64,000 nt of DNA, from the NCBI RefSeq assembly GCF_900106525.1, contig NZ_FNOG01000008.1, forward strand, positions 1 to 64,000, in the 5' to 3' direction. Below the pieces are notes generated by a model. The model ran no database searches, was not told the DNA's origin, and saw nothing but the letters and a program-made list of their open reading frames with translations. Below, piece after piece: positions 27,333-37,298 of this stretch; position 1 is the first letter of the stretch; every line of letters begins with the position of its first letter. The translations under genes and the position numbers were made by a program. This stretch comes from Lysobacter enzymogenes. GTDB lineage: Bacteria > Pseudomonadota > Gammaproteobacteria > Xanthomonadales > Xanthomonadaceae.

Positions 27333-28244
27333 ATGAACCTGCACCTGTTGCGCGTGTTCCTGACCGTGGTCGAGCAGCAAGGCTTCTCGCGCGCGGCCGA
27401 CACCTTGTTCGTAAGCCAGTCGGCGGTGTCCAAGGCGGTGCGCGAGCTGGAGAGCCAGCTCGACCTGCCGCTGCTGGAGCGCACCGGCAGCGACGGCAAG
27501 GCGGTGCGCGGCGGCGTCCACGGCATCGCCCTGACCGACCACGGCCGCGCCCTGTTCGAGCACGCCCGCGCGATCTTCGCCCTGGAGCGCATCGCCATCG
27601 AGGACATCCGCGACCGGGTCGAGCTGCGCCACGGCCGCCTGCGCATCGGCGCCAGCACCACGGTGGCGGCGTATTGGCTGCCGCAGCAGCTCGGGCCGTT
27701 CATGCGCCGGCATCCGCAGCTGGCGACCGAGCTGATCGTCGGCAATACCGAGCAGATCAGCCGCGCGGTGGTCGATTGCGCGGTCGATATCGGCTATGTC
27801 GAAGGCGCGGTCGAGGATCCGCGCATCGCCGTGCGCCATTGGCGCGACGAGCCGCTGCGCCTGATCGCCGCGGCCGACAGCGCGCTGGGCGCGCGCCGGC
27901 GGCCGTCGATCGCCGAGCTCTCGCGCCAGGCCTGGCTGCTGCGCGAACCCGGCTCGGGCACGCGCCAGGCCGCGCAGTCGCTGTTCGCCGCGCGCGGCAT
28001 CGTGCCGGAGCGCACGGTCGAGATCGGCAGCAACGAAGCCATCGCCCGCGCGGTCGCCGCCGGCGCCGGCATCGCCCTGCTGCCGGCGACCGTGGTCGCC
28101 GACCTGATCCTGATGCAGCGGGTGCGGCCGATCGCCCTGGGCGAGGACGACGCGCTGAGCCGGCCGCTGTACCGGCTGGAACTGGCCAACCGGCCGCGCG
28201 CGCCGGCGTTGCAGGCGTTTCTTGCGCAGGAGAGCGAGTGGTGA
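27333..28244 (+). CDS. LysR-family regulator divergent from YeiH
   Basis: 303 residues. N-terminal winged helix-turn-helix (about 1-60, FSRAADTLFVSQSAVSKAVRELE) and a C-terminal periplasmic-binding-protein-like effector domain (about 90-300). The linker has an unusual insert, TGSDGKAVRGGVHGIAL, in the DNA-binding wing. It is placed head to head with the YeiH exporter, which it probably controls. Effector unknown; by analogy with YeiE/CysB relatives a sulfur compound is plausible. Confidence 0.9.
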   Translation: MNLHLLRVFLTVVEQQGFSRAADTLFVSQSAVSKAVRELESQLDLPLLERTGSDGKAVRGGVHGIALTDHGRALFEHARAIFALERIAIEDIRDRVELRHGRLRIGASTTVAAYWLPQQLGPFMRRHPQLATELIVGNTEQISRAVVDCAVDIGYVEGAVEDPRIAVRHWRDEPLRLIAAADSALGARRRPSIAELSRQAWLLREPGSGTRQAAQSLFAARGIVPERTVEIGSNEAIARAVAAGAGIALLPATVVADLILMQRVRPIALGEDDALSRPLYRLELANRPRAPALQAFLAQESEW

Positions 28245-28269
28245 GCGGCGGCGCGCGGAGCGGAACGGG

Positions 28270-28296
28270 CTTCGACATCGGTTCGTAGTGTCGAAG
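28270..28296 (+). terminator. Hairpin after the LysR gene
   Basis: 8-bp stem CTTCGACA/TGTCGAAG with an 11-base loop and no T-run. Termination is uncertain. The rest of the 374-base gap before the S41 gene shows nothing recognisable. Confidence 0.35.
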
Positions 28297-28618
28297 AGAC
28301 TTCGGCGCGGTTTCGAAACGACGCGCCCGCGCACGCAGCCACCTCGGCAAGCGGAATCGTGCTCACTCCGCCCGTCGCGGCTGAACGACAGACATCGCAG
28401 CCGGACCCGCCATCGCACCGGCGCCACCTAGTTGTCGCGCGTTCACCCCGCCGCGCAGGCCTGCGCACGCGCGCTGCGCGGCCGCCGCAACGGCCGTTCG
28501 GCCTAGGCGCGAAGGCGCGCAAAGTCGCAGTCGCTAGATCGGACGCCCCATGCCGGCGCCCGCGCGCGCCGCCTAGCGTGGCTTCGCCGCACTGCCGCGG
28601 CGCCGACTCTTCCACGCC

Positions 28619-30070
28619 ATGACCCTCGCCTCCCCCGCTCCCCGCCGGCTGCGCCGGTGCCTGCTCGCCGCCGCGGCGCTCGTCGCCGTCGCGCCCGCCC
28701 TCGCCGGCCCGGCCACGCTGCCGCCGCTGCCCGAATCCGCGCTGCGGCCGGTCGTCGCCGACGGCGCGATCGTCGCCGACGCGCGCGGCCTGTGGGCCGT
28801 GCCCGGCTACGGCGACCTGTACGCGTTGTCCGCCGACGGCGCCTCGATGTACCACTACGCCGGCGGCCTGTGCTGGCCGGTCGGCGCCGCCAGCGGCACG
28901 ATCCTGGACAAGGTGACGGCGTACTACGGCCGCTCGGCGCGGCCGCGCGACTTCGTCATCGCCAGCTCGCGCCAGGGCACCCAGTTGCACGCGGTCGGCC
29001 TGAACCGCCTGCCCGCAGCCTGCGCCGCGCCGATCGACCGCAGCCGGCCGCTGTACACCTTCGACGCGGTCGCGCTGACGCTCAAATCGCTGTACGCCTA
29101 CAACCGCGAGCGCAACCTCGACTGGAACGCGCGCATCGCCCGTCTGCGCCCGACCGCCGCGCGCGCGCGCAACGACGCCGAGCTGCGTCCGGTCATGGCC
29201 GAACTGCTGCGCGGCCTCGACGATCTGCACACCGCCTTGTACGGCGAGACCGACGGCCGCAGCTTCGAAATCCAGGGCCAGCGCGGCGCCCACTTCAATC
29301 GCCTGCGCCAACGCTTCGACCAGCAGCCGCACGAACTGGCGTTCCTGGACTGGCTGCAGACCTGGATCGCGCAGGAACGCGTGCAGGCCGACGCGCAACT
29401 GCTGCCCGGCACGCGCCGCAGCGCGCTCGACGGCCAGGTGGTGTGGGGCCGGCTGCCCGGCGGCGTGGGCTATCTGGCGGTCACCGCGATGGCCGGCGCC
29501 GGCGGCAACGAAGACGAGCAACGCGTCGCCGCGGGCCGCGCGCTCGACGCGGCGCTGGCCGACCTCAAGGACACCCGCGCGCTGGTGTTCGACATCGCCC
29601 ACAACCTCGGCGGGCTGGACATGGTCTCGGCCGAAATCGCCGCGCGCTTCGCCGATCGCGAACGCCTGGCCTACACCAAGCATCCCTACGCCGACACGCG
29701 CGTGCAGCCGCAGCCGTTGCGGATCGCGCCGGCCGCAACCGCGCGCTATCTCAAGCCGGTGTATCTGCTGACCAGCGAATTCACCTGCAGCGCCGGCGAG
29801 ACCTTCACCATGATGATGCGGACCTTCCCGCACGTGGTGCAGGTCGGCCAGCCGACCCAGGGCATCTTCTCCGACGGCCTGGCCAAGTTCCTGCCCAACG
29901 GCTGGACCTTCAGCCTGTCCAACGAGATCTACCGCGACGCCCGCGGCGAATCCTTCGAAGCCCGCGGCCTGCCGCCGGACCGATACGCCTCGGTGTACCC
30001 GGCGCAGGAAAGCGCCAACAGCTACGGCCGCGCGCTGCGGCGCGTGGCGCAGTGGGCGGCGCAGCGGTGA
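28619..30070 (+). CDS. Secreted S41-family (C-terminal processing-like) peptidase
   Basis: 483 residues with an N-terminal signal peptide (RRCLLAAAALVAVAPALAG). The peptidase core is in the second half: GVGYLAVTAMAG, DTRALVFDIAHNLGGLD, and the nucleophile serine S391 in TSEFTCSAGETF, the pattern of S41/tricorn-core peptidases. FSDGLAKFLPNGW follows, with a lysine where the catalytic dyad partner could lie. No PDZ domain is obvious. The first 150 residues are unassigned. A REP array follows. Location is periplasmic or extracellular; substrate unknown. Confidence 0.82.
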   Translation: MTLASPAPRRLRRCLLAAAALVAVAPALAGPATLPPLPESALRPVVADGAIVADARGLWAVPGYGDLYALSADGASMYHYAGGLCWPVGAASGTILDKVTAYYGRSARPRDFVIASSRQGTQLHAVGLNRLPAACAAPIDRSRPLYTFDAVALTLKSLYAYNRERNLDWNARIARLRPTAARARNDAELRPVMAELLRGLDDLHTALYGETDGRSFEIQGQRGAHFNRLRQRFDQQPHELAFLDWLQTWIAQERVQADAQLLPGTRRSALDGQVVWGRLPGGVGYLAVTAMAGAGGNEDEQRVAAGRALDAALADLKDTRALVFDIAHNLGGLDMVSAEIAARFADRERLAYTKHPYADTRVQPQPLRIAPAATARYLKPVYLLTSEFTCSAGETFTMMMRTFPHVVQVGQPTQGIFSDGLAKFLPNGWTFSLSNEIYRDARGESFEARGLPPDRYASVYPAQESANSYGRALRRVAQWAAQR

Positions 30071-30145
30071 ACCGACGGCGCGCCTGTGGCGTTCGACGCC
30101 GCAGGCACGTCGCATTGGAACGCCCGCGCCGGCTTCGTTTGCGAC

Positions 30146-30745
30146 TGTAGGAGCTGCGCAAGCTGCGACCGCGACAGCACGGCTACGGCGAAAGGTCCGT
30201 CGCAAGCGTGGTTGCGCGGTCGCGGCTCGCGCCGCTCCTACAGGGGCTTCGGGCAGTTTCGTTTGCGACTGTAGGAGCTGCGCAAGCTGCGACCGCGACA
30301 ACGCGGCTACGGCGAAAGGTTCGTCGCAAGCGCAGTTGCGCGGTCGCGGCTCGCGCCGCTCCTACAGGGGGCTTCGGGCGGTTTCGTTTGCAGCTGTAGG
30401 AGCTGCGCAAGCTGCGACCGCGACTACACGGCTACGGCGAAAGGTCCATCGCAAGCGCGGTGTCGCGGTCGCGGCTCGCGCCGCTCCTACAGGGGCTTCG
30501 GGCGGTTTCGTTTGCGACTGTAGGAGCTGCGCAAGCTGCGACCGCGACAACGCGGCTACGGCGAAAGGTTCGTCGCAAGCGCGGTTGCGCGGTCGCGGCT
30601 CGCGCCGCTCCTACAGGGGCTCCGGGTAGTTGCGTTTGCGACTGTAGGAGCTGCGCGAGCTGCGACCGCGACAGCAAAGCTACGGCGAAAGGTTCGTCGC
30701 AAGCGCGGTTTCGCGGTGGCGGCTTGCGCAGCTCCTACAGCGGCT
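30146..30745. repeat. REP-doublet array, about 124-bp period, five copies
   Basis: Units begin at 30146, 30270, 30395, 30519 and 30643 with TGTAGGAGCTGCGCAAGCTG and contain an inverted partner ending GCCGCTCCTACAGGGGC (last copy CAGCTCCTACAGCGGC). The period matches the array at 19.0 kb, but stem and linker sequences differ. It occupies nearly the whole 699-base gap before the response regulator. Confidence 0.9.
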
Positions 30746-30769
30746 TCGGGCGGCTTGCGTCGCGGGCGG

Positions 30770-31426
30770 TCAGTCTTTGCCGCGCATCAGGCCTTCGCGC
30801 CAGGCGAACGCCACCGCCTGGGTCCGGTCGGTCACCCGCAGCTTCGACATCAGATTGCTCAGGTGCGCTTTCACCGTTTTCTCGCTGATCGACAGGCTGG
30901 CCGCGATCCGCGCGTTGCTGCCGCCTTCGGCCAGCCGCCGCAGCACGTCCAGCTCGCGCTCGGTCAGTTCCGCGAACGGGTCGGCGGCCGGGCGCCGCGG
31001 GCGCTGCATGCTGTTGAGGATGCGCCGGGCGATGCTCGGATGCAGGGTCGATTCGCCCACCGCGGCATGGCGGATCGCCTGCAGCAACGCTTCGCCGCGG
31101 GTCGACTTGGGCAGGAACGACTGCGCGCCGGCCTCGATCGCGGCGAACGCCAGTTCCTCGTCGTCGGAGGAAGTCAGCACCATGATGTGGCTGCGCGGGC
31201 TGGCCGCGCGGATGCCGCGGGTGGCGGCGACGCCGCCGATGCCGGGCATCATCAGGTCCAGCAGCACCACGTCGGGCGCGTGCAGGCGCGCCATCGCCAC
31301 CGCGTCCTCGCCGTCGTCGGCCTCGGCCACCACCGCGAAGCCCGGCGCCAGCCGCAGCAGGCTGCGGATGCCCTCGCGCACCACCGCGTGATCGTCGGCC
31401 ACCAGCAATGTCGTCGTCGTTTCCAT
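30770..31426 (-). CDS. NarL/LuxR-type response regulator
   Basis: 218 residues. Receiver domain (1-120) with phospho-acceptor D57 in VVLLDLMMPG, acidic pair D11/D12 and conserved K107 (LPKST). The C-terminal LuxR helix-turn-helix (about 150-215) carries LTERELDVLRRLAEGGSNARIA. It is the partner of the histidine kinase whose stop lies 38 bases upstream on the same strand, so the two form an operon. Target genes are not indicated by the context. Confidence 0.94.
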   Translation of the reverse strand: METTTTLLVADDHAVVREGIRSLLRLAPGFAVVAEADDGEDAVAMARLHAPDVVLLDLMMPGIGGVAATRGIRAASPRSHIMVLTSSDDEELAFAAIEAGAQSFLPKSTRGEALLQAIRHAAVGESTLHPSIARRILNSMQRPRRPAADPFAELTERELDVLRRLAEGGSNARIAASLSISEKTVKAHLSNLMSKLRVTDRTQAVAFAWREGLMRGKD

Positions 31427-31464
31427 CCCTGCCTCGTCCTGTGGGGTCGTCCTGTCGAGCGCGC

Positions 31465-32850
31465 TCACGCCGGCGCATCGGCATCGAATTCGGCGCGCAC
31501 CTGCGTGCCGGCGTCGGAGGAGACGATCTTGAGCTGCCCGTGCGGCAACTGATCGGCGCGCCAGCGCAGATTCGCCAGGCCCATGCCCAGCGGCGCGCTG
31601 GCCGGGTCGAAACCGCCGCCATCGTCCTGCACGCTCCACCACCAGCGCCCGTCGTAGCGCTCGCCGGCCACGCGCACGCGCCGGCAACCGCTGTGGCGGC
31701 GCGCATTGGCGACCGCTTCGTGGGCGATCATCAACAGCTCCTGCGCTAACGCCGGCCGCTCGCGCAGCCAGTCCTCCAACGCGCGCGGCAACGCCAGTTC
31801 CCAGGCGATGCCCGAGCCGCCGAGCAAATCGTCGATGTTGCGGGTCAAGGCCTCGCGCAAACCCAGTTCGGCGATCGCCGGCGCGCTGAAACCCGACACC
31901 GCGTCGACCAGATCCTGCTGCAGGCGGTCGGCCAGCGCGCGCGCCTGCGCGACCGTGCGCGCCAGCCGCTCGTCGCCGCCGGCATCGTGCTCGAGTTCGG
32001 CCAGCTTCAGGCCGAGCACGAAGCTGCGCTGCTTGGCGGTGTCGTGCAGGTCGCGGGCGATGCGATTGCGCTCCAGCGAGCCGCCCAGCGCCTTCTCCAG
32101 ATGCAGCGTGCGCGACAGCGCATCGGCCATGCGGTTGAAGCGCTCGGCCAGCGCGCTGAACTCGTCGCGCGAACGGTCGGCGATGCGCACCGAGAAATCG
32201 CCCTCGGCCCAACGGTCGGCGGCCTGGGTGGCGCGGCGCACCCGCCGCAACAGCAACCACATCCACAGCGCGACGAAGGTGGTGCCGATGCCCAGGGCGT
32301 AGAAGAACGTACGGGCCAGATCGTAGGGCACGACGTAATCGGTATCGGTCGCCCAGCCGGGCCAGTAGCTGACGCCGACCAGCGCTTCGCGGCCGCCGCC
32401 GAGCGCTACGCGCCGGGTCATCGCCCACTGGTCCGGGCCGTGCAGCAGCGCGTTGCCGCGCGCGGCGCCGGCGCGCAGTTCGGCGTCCAGCGCCCGACGC
32501 AGCAGCGGCACCGGCGCCGGCGCGGTGGCGCAGGCGATGCGGGCGCCGTCGAGCACGCGGACGTTCAAACGCCCGTCCTTGAAGTACGCGACCAGATCGA
32601 CGAAGTCGGACACCTCGCGCACACCCTGGTCGGCCAGGCCCCACAGCACGGTGTCGGCCAGATGCCGGCACGCGACCGGATCGGTCACGTCGATGCGGCC
32701 GGCCGGGGCCGCCAGCGCGGCAAAATCGGCGCGTTCGAGCAGGCCGCCGGCGTCGCGCTGGAAGCGCGCGTTCGACAGCCAGACATCGATCATGCCGGCG
32801 ACGAGCCACACCGCGATGAAGGCGAGGAAGAAACTCGCCACTTGTTTCAC
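31465..32850 (-). CDS. HisKA_3-type sensor histidine kinase
   Basis: 461 residues from the GTG at 32850 (VKQVASFFLAF); the frame is open to a GTG at 32985, but that extension looks non-coding. Order: membrane segment (about 3-25), a periplasmic sensor region of about 150 residues of no known type, a second membrane segment (about 181-203), a HAMP domain, the phospho-acceptor H269 in RIARDLHDTAKQ, and a HATPase domain with DDGGGFD and GLANLRWR. This is the NarX/DegS class, which pairs with LuxR-type regulators such as the next gene. Signal unknown. Confidence 0.9.
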   Translation of the reverse strand: MKQVASFFLAFIAVWLVAGMIDVWLSNARFQRDAGGLLERADFAALAAPAGRIDVTDPVACRHLADTVLWGLADQGVREVSDFVDLVAYFKDGRLNVRVLDGARIACATAPAPVPLLRRALDAELRAGAARGNALLHGPDQWAMTRRVALGGGREALVGVSYWPGWATDTDYVVPYDLARTFFYALGIGTTFVALWMWLLLRRVRRATQAADRWAEGDFSVRIADRSRDEFSALAERFNRMADALSRTLHLEKALGGSLERNRIARDLHDTAKQRSFVLGLKLAELEHDAGGDERLARTVAQARALADRLQQDLVDAVSGFSAPAIAELGLREALTRNIDDLLGGSGIAWELALPRALEDWLRERPALAQELLMIAHEAVANARRHSGCRRVRVAGERYDGRWWWSVQDDGGGFDPASAPLGMGLANLRWRADQLPHGQLKIVSSDAGTQVRAEFDADAPA

Positions 32851-33134
32851 GAACAAGCCGCGGGGGCGAAGGAAACGCAACCAGGACAAGGGGGGACTCG
32901 CGCTGGCGAAGGAGCGCGAGTGTCGCGGCCGGCCAACGGCGGCCGCATCGGTCGAAAGTCCTACCGCGGTGCGCTGGCGACGCACGAACGCAGGCGGGAT
33001 TCAGCCAGCGCCGCCAACCGACGGGTCTTCATTGCCGAATTCGCTCGATCGCGGCCTGCAACGACACCGACCGGTCGCCGCGCGCTATTGCAGCCAATGC
33101 GGCAGCCAAGCGCGCAAGCCCGCGCGCCGGACGC

Positions 33135-33804
<670 letters not shown>

Positions 33805-34071
33805 ATGATCGACTTGAACTACATCGACGACCTCGCCCGCCGCCTCAGCACCCTGGTTCCGCCGGGCGTGCGCGAAGGCCGCGAAGAAATGCAGCAGAAC
33901 TTCAAATCCGTGCTGCAGACCGGCCTGTCCAAGCTCGACCTGGTCACCCGCGAGGAATTCGAGGTACAGCGCGCGGTGCTGCTGCGCACCCGCGAGAAGC
34001 TCGAAGAACTGCAGCGCACCGTGGCCGAGCTCGAATCCCGGCTCGACGACGCGTCCGAACCCCAGCACTGA
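33805..34071 (+). CDS. ubiK: UbiK ubiquinone biosynthesis accessory factor (YqiC/BMFP)
   Basis: 88 residues. An N-terminal amphipathic helix (MIDLNYIDDLARRLSTLVP) and a C-terminal trimeric coiled coil (about 50-82, EVQRAVLLRTREKLEELQRTV) are the family's two parts. It helps assemble the Ubi hydroxylation complex on lipids. The ubiK-comM order seen here, with only 10 bases between the genes, is common in gammaproteobacteria. Confidence 0.9.
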   Translation: MIDLNYIDDLARRLSTLVPPGVREGREEMQQNFKSVLQTGLSKLDLVTREEFEVQRAVLLRTREKLEELQRTVAELESRLDDASEPQH

Positions 34072-34081
34072 GTCGTCCGCC

Positions 34082-35608
34082 ATGAACCTGGCGCTCGTGC
34101 ACAGCCGTGCGCGAACGGGGGTGCGTGCGCCGGCGGTACGGGTCGAGGTGCATCTGGGCGGCGGCCTGCCGTGCATGAACATCGTCGGCCTGCCCGAAGC
34201 CGCAGTGCGCGAAGCCAAGGACCGGGTGCGCGCGGCGATCGCCTCGGCGCAGTACGAATTCCCGCAGCGGCGCATCACCGTCAATCTCGCTCCGGCCGAT
34301 CTGCCCAAGGACGGCGGCCGCTACGATCTGGCCATCGCCCTGGGCATCCTCGCCGCGAGCGGGCAACTGCCGTTGCCGGCGCTGACCGATTGCGAATTCC
34401 TCGGCGAACTCGGCCTCACCGGCGAACTGCGCGCGATCGACGGCGTGCTGCCGGCGGCGCTGGCCGCAGCCGACGCCGGGCGCCGGCTGGTGGTGCCGGC
34501 CGGCAACGGCGCCGAAGCGGCGCTGGCCAGCCGGGTCGAGGCGCGCACCGCGCGCACGCTGTCGGAAGTCTGCGCGATGCTGTGCGAACGCGCGTCGCTG
34601 CCGCGCGCGGTCGCCCCGCCGCTGGCGCGCGCGCCCGAGCTGGACATGCGCGACGTGCGCGGCCAGGCGCAGGCGCGGCGCGCGCTGGAGATCGCCGCGG
34701 CCGGCGGCCACCATCTGCTGCTGATCGGCCCGCCCGGCTGCGGCAAGACCTTGCTGGCCTCGCGCCTGCCCGGCCTGCTGCCCGAAGCCGGTGAGGACGA
34801 AGCGCTGGAAACCGCCGCGATCGCCTCGGTCGGCGGCGGCGGCCACGGCCGCGCGCTGGATCCGGCGCGCTGGCGCCAGCGTCCGTTCCGCGCGCCGCAC
34901 CACACCGCCAGCGCGGTGGCGCTGGTCGGCGGCGGCGCCGATCCGCGGCCGGGCGAAATCTCGCTGGCGCACCACGGCGTGCTGTTCCTCGACGAGTTGC
35001 CCGAGTGGGAACGGCGCGCGCTGGAAGTGCTGCGCGAGCCCTTGGAATCGGGTGTGGTCACGGTGTCGCGCGCGGCGCGCAGCGCGGAGTTTCCGGCGCG
35101 GTTCCAGTTGGTCGCGGCGATGAATCCCTGCCCGTGCGGCTGGGCCGGCGACAGCAGCGCGCGCTGCCGTTGCACCGAAGACGTCATCCGCCGTTACCGC
35201 GCGCGCATCTCCGGCCCGTTGCTGGATCGCATCGATCTGCATATCGAAGTGCCGCGGCTGCCGCCGTCGGCGCTGCGGCCGGATCAGCCCGAAGGCGAAG
35301 CCAGCGCCGCGATCCGCGAGCGCGTGAGCGCCGCCCGATGCAGGCAGGCCGAGCGCAGCGGCAAGATCAACGCGCGCCTGGATCAGGCCGAAACCGGCCG
35401 GCACTGCCGCCTGAGCGAAGCCGATCAAGCCTTGCTGGAACGCGCGGTCGACGGCCTGCAATTGTCGGCGCGCTCGATGCACCGGATCCTGCGGGTGGCG
35501 CGCACCATCGCCGACCTCGCCGGGGCCGAGCGCATCGGCACCGCGCACCTCAGCGAAGCCATCGGTTACCGGCGCGCCGACCGCGACAGCGCGACCCGGG
35601 CCGCGTGA
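34082..35608 (+). CDS. comM: ComM/YifB-family AAA+ ATPase
   Basis: 508 residues. An N-terminal Lon-protease-like ChlI domain (1-170) leads to a Mg-chelatase-type AAA module: Walker A GPPGCGKTLLASRLPG (about 216), Walker B LFLDELPEW, and the C-terminal Mg-chelatase domain with SARSMHRILRVARTIADL. In Vibrio cholerae and others ComM is a hexameric helicase that drives branch migration during natural transformation. It is the second gene of an operon with ubiK. Confidence 0.93.
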   Translation: MNLALVHSRARTGVRAPAVRVEVHLGGGLPCMNIVGLPEAAVREAKDRVRAAIASAQYEFPQRRITVNLAPADLPKDGGRYDLAIALGILAASGQLPLPALTDCEFLGELGLTGELRAIDGVLPAALAAADAGRRLVVPAGNGAEAALASRVEARTARTLSEVCAMLCERASLPRAVAPPLARAPELDMRDVRGQAQARRALEIAAAGGHHLLLIGPPGCGKTLLASRLPGLLPEAGEDEALETAAIASVGGGGHGRALDPARWRQRPFRAPHHTASAVALVGGGADPRPGEISLAHHGVLFLDELPEWERRALEVLREPLESGVVTVSRAARSAEFPARFQLVAAMNPCPCGWAGDSSARCRCTEDVIRRYRARISGPLLDRIDLHIEVPRLPPSALRPDQPEGEASAAIRERVSAARCRQAERSGKINARLDQAETGRHCRLSEADQALLERAVDGLQLSARSMHRILRVARTIADLAGAERIGTAHLSEAIGYRRADRDSATRAA

Positions 35609-35806
35609 GCGCGCGCTGCCGGCCATGACAAGCATCACTGGCGGCCGCGCCGCGCCTGAGGCCTTGTAGCGCCTGGCCTGGAACGGCAAGCCGCGGCCGC
35701 TATTCATCGCCGCGATCGCGCTCCCGGCTGGGCTATAGTCGCCGCGCGGACCGGGCAGGCGGCGGCCCGCCGGCCGCGGGCGCGCGGCACCAGCGAGGCC
35801 TCCGGC

Positions 35807-36637
35807 ATGTCCGAGTTCACCGTCCATACCCTGCTCAAGACGCCGACCGTGACGGTCCGCGACGTCTATTGCCGCGGCGAGTGCAAGCACCGCAGCGCCG
35901 AGGAATGCGCGGCCGCGACCCATCTGGTGTTTCCGTACCGCGGCGTCTACGTGCGCCATGTCGGCGAACAGGCCAGCGTGGCCGAGGCCAGCCAGGTGCT
36001 GTTCTTCAATGCCGGCGAGGGCTATCGGGTCAGCCATCCGATCGAGGGCGGCGACGCCAGCCTGTCGGTGTCGGTGGCCGAACCGATGCTGCGCGAGATG
36101 GCGCCCAAGACGCTGCTGCGCGAGGGCGAGGCGCTGTCGTTCCGCCAGCCGCGCCTGCGCATCGACCCGCGCGCGCAGTCGCTGGCGATGCTGCTGCGCC
36201 ACAGCCTGCGCCAGGGCATCGCCGAACCGCTGGAAGCCGAGAGCCTGGCCCTGACCCTGGTGCAGCGCGCGCTGGGCCCGCGCACCGCGCACGCGGCCGG
36301 CGCCAGCGCCGGCCAGCAGCGGCTGGTCGAGCGGGCCAAGCTGGTGCTGGTCAGCGACCTGTCGCGGCGCTGGACCCTGGCCGAGATCGCCGCCGAGGTC
36401 GGGGTGTCGCCGGTCTACCTGACCCAGGTGTTCCAGCGCGTGGAAGGGCTGCCTCTGTATCGCTACCAACTGCGTTTGCGGTTGGCGCGGGCCTTGGATC
36501 TGCTCGGCGAGTACGAGGACCTCAGCGCGCTGAGTCTGGACCTGGGCTTCTCCAGCCACAGCCATTTCAGCGCGGCGTTCCAGCAGACCTACGGCCGCTC
36601 GCCGTCGGAGTTCCGCCAGTCGGCGCTGCGCCGCTGA
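35807..36637 (+). CDS. AraC-family transcriptional regulator
   Basis: 276 residues. N-terminal cupin-like effector domain (about 1-150) with several cysteines and histidines near residues 20-32 (CRGECKHRSAEEC). The C-terminal double helix-turn-helix (about 175-276) has WTLAEIAAEVGVSPVYLTQVFQRVEG and LSALSLDLGFSSHSHFSAAFQQTYGRSPSEFR. The cysteine cluster could bind metal or sense redox state; that is inference. It stands alone; the target is unknown. Confidence 0.88.
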   Translation: MSEFTVHTLLKTPTVTVRDVYCRGECKHRSAEECAAATHLVFPYRGVYVRHVGEQASVAEASQVLFFNAGEGYRVSHPIEGGDASLSVSVAEPMLREMAPKTLLREGEALSFRQPRLRIDPRAQSLAMLLRHSLRQGIAEPLEAESLALTLVQRALGPRTAHAAGASAGQQRLVERAKLVLVSDLSRRWTLAEIAAEVGVSPVYLTQVFQRVEGLPLYRYQLRLRLARALDLLGEYEDLSALSLDLGFSSHSHFSAAFQQTYGRSPSEFRQSALRR

Positions 36638-36657
36638 AGCCACGCATGATGCTCCCT

Positions 36658-36800
36658 GTAGGAGCGGCGCAAGCCGCGACCGCGACACCGCAAAAACGAC
36701 GAGACCCACCACGACCGCGCCCCGGCCGGTGCCACGCGGGACCCGGACCGGCGCCGTATTCGCGGTGGCGCGGTCGCGGCTTGCGCCGCTCCTACAGGGA
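36658..36800. repeat. REP doublet
   Basis: Forward TGTAGGAGCGGCGCAAGCCG at 36658 and inverted partner ending TTGCGCCGCTCCTACAGGGA at about 36800. Stem GCGGC-GCAA-GCCGC with a GNRA loop. Confidence 0.8.
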
Positions 36801-36904
36801 CTCCATGCGGCCGCGCGACGATCGCTAAATTTTCTGACAGCGCCGTCCCCACCCGTGGTGGCCTACTGTGCCTGCCCGATCCCGGGCGCCTTTGGAGAAT
36901 CCCC

Positions 36905-37060
36905 ATGAGCGAGAAGACCTGTGCGGCCTGCGATTGCCCGCTCGACGAGAACGCGTTCCAGGTCAAGGTCGGCGGCAAGACCGTCGAGGTGTGCTGCGAG
37001 GAATGCGCGCAGAAGCTCGACGCGGCCTATGTCTCGGCGCAGTCGCCGGGACGCAACTGA
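36905..37060 (+). CDS. 51-residue cysteine-rich (TRASH/YHS-like) protein
   Basis: ATG preceded by TTTGGAGAATCCCC, a good ribosome binding site. Cysteines at 6, 9 and 11 (CAACDC) and 30, 31 and 34 (CCEEC) are separated by a hydrophobic strand and a Gly-Gly-Lys turn, as in small treble-clef or TRASH-like metal-binding modules. It is cytoplasmic with no signal peptide. It probably binds zinc, copper or a similar ion as a chaperone or sensor; no metal transport gene is adjacent. Codon use is like its neighbours. Confidence 0.75.
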   Translation: MSEKTCAACDCPLDENAFQVKVGGKTVEVCCEECAQKLDAAYVSAQSPGRN

Positions 37061-37298
37061 TCGTTCCGCCGGACGCATGCCCCGCGCGCTGGAAAACGCG
37101 CTGAGCCGGGCCTAAGTCGCCGGTGTGGGAAGACCGGCCGCGCGCCGCCCGAACGGGCGCACGCCGCAGCCGGCGAACGAAGACGACACCGCGGCGTTCG
37201 CGCCGCTCACCGATACGCAACGCCTCAGGCGGCGCATCCGCGCCGTCGCGGGCTTCTGCACGCCCGCGACGGCGCTGCGCAACTCAAGGAATGTGCTC

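Noticed and set aside
30146..30745. CRISPR-like regular repeat array
   Set aside because: Same reason: near-identical whole units of 124 bp with REP palindromes, not unique spacers.
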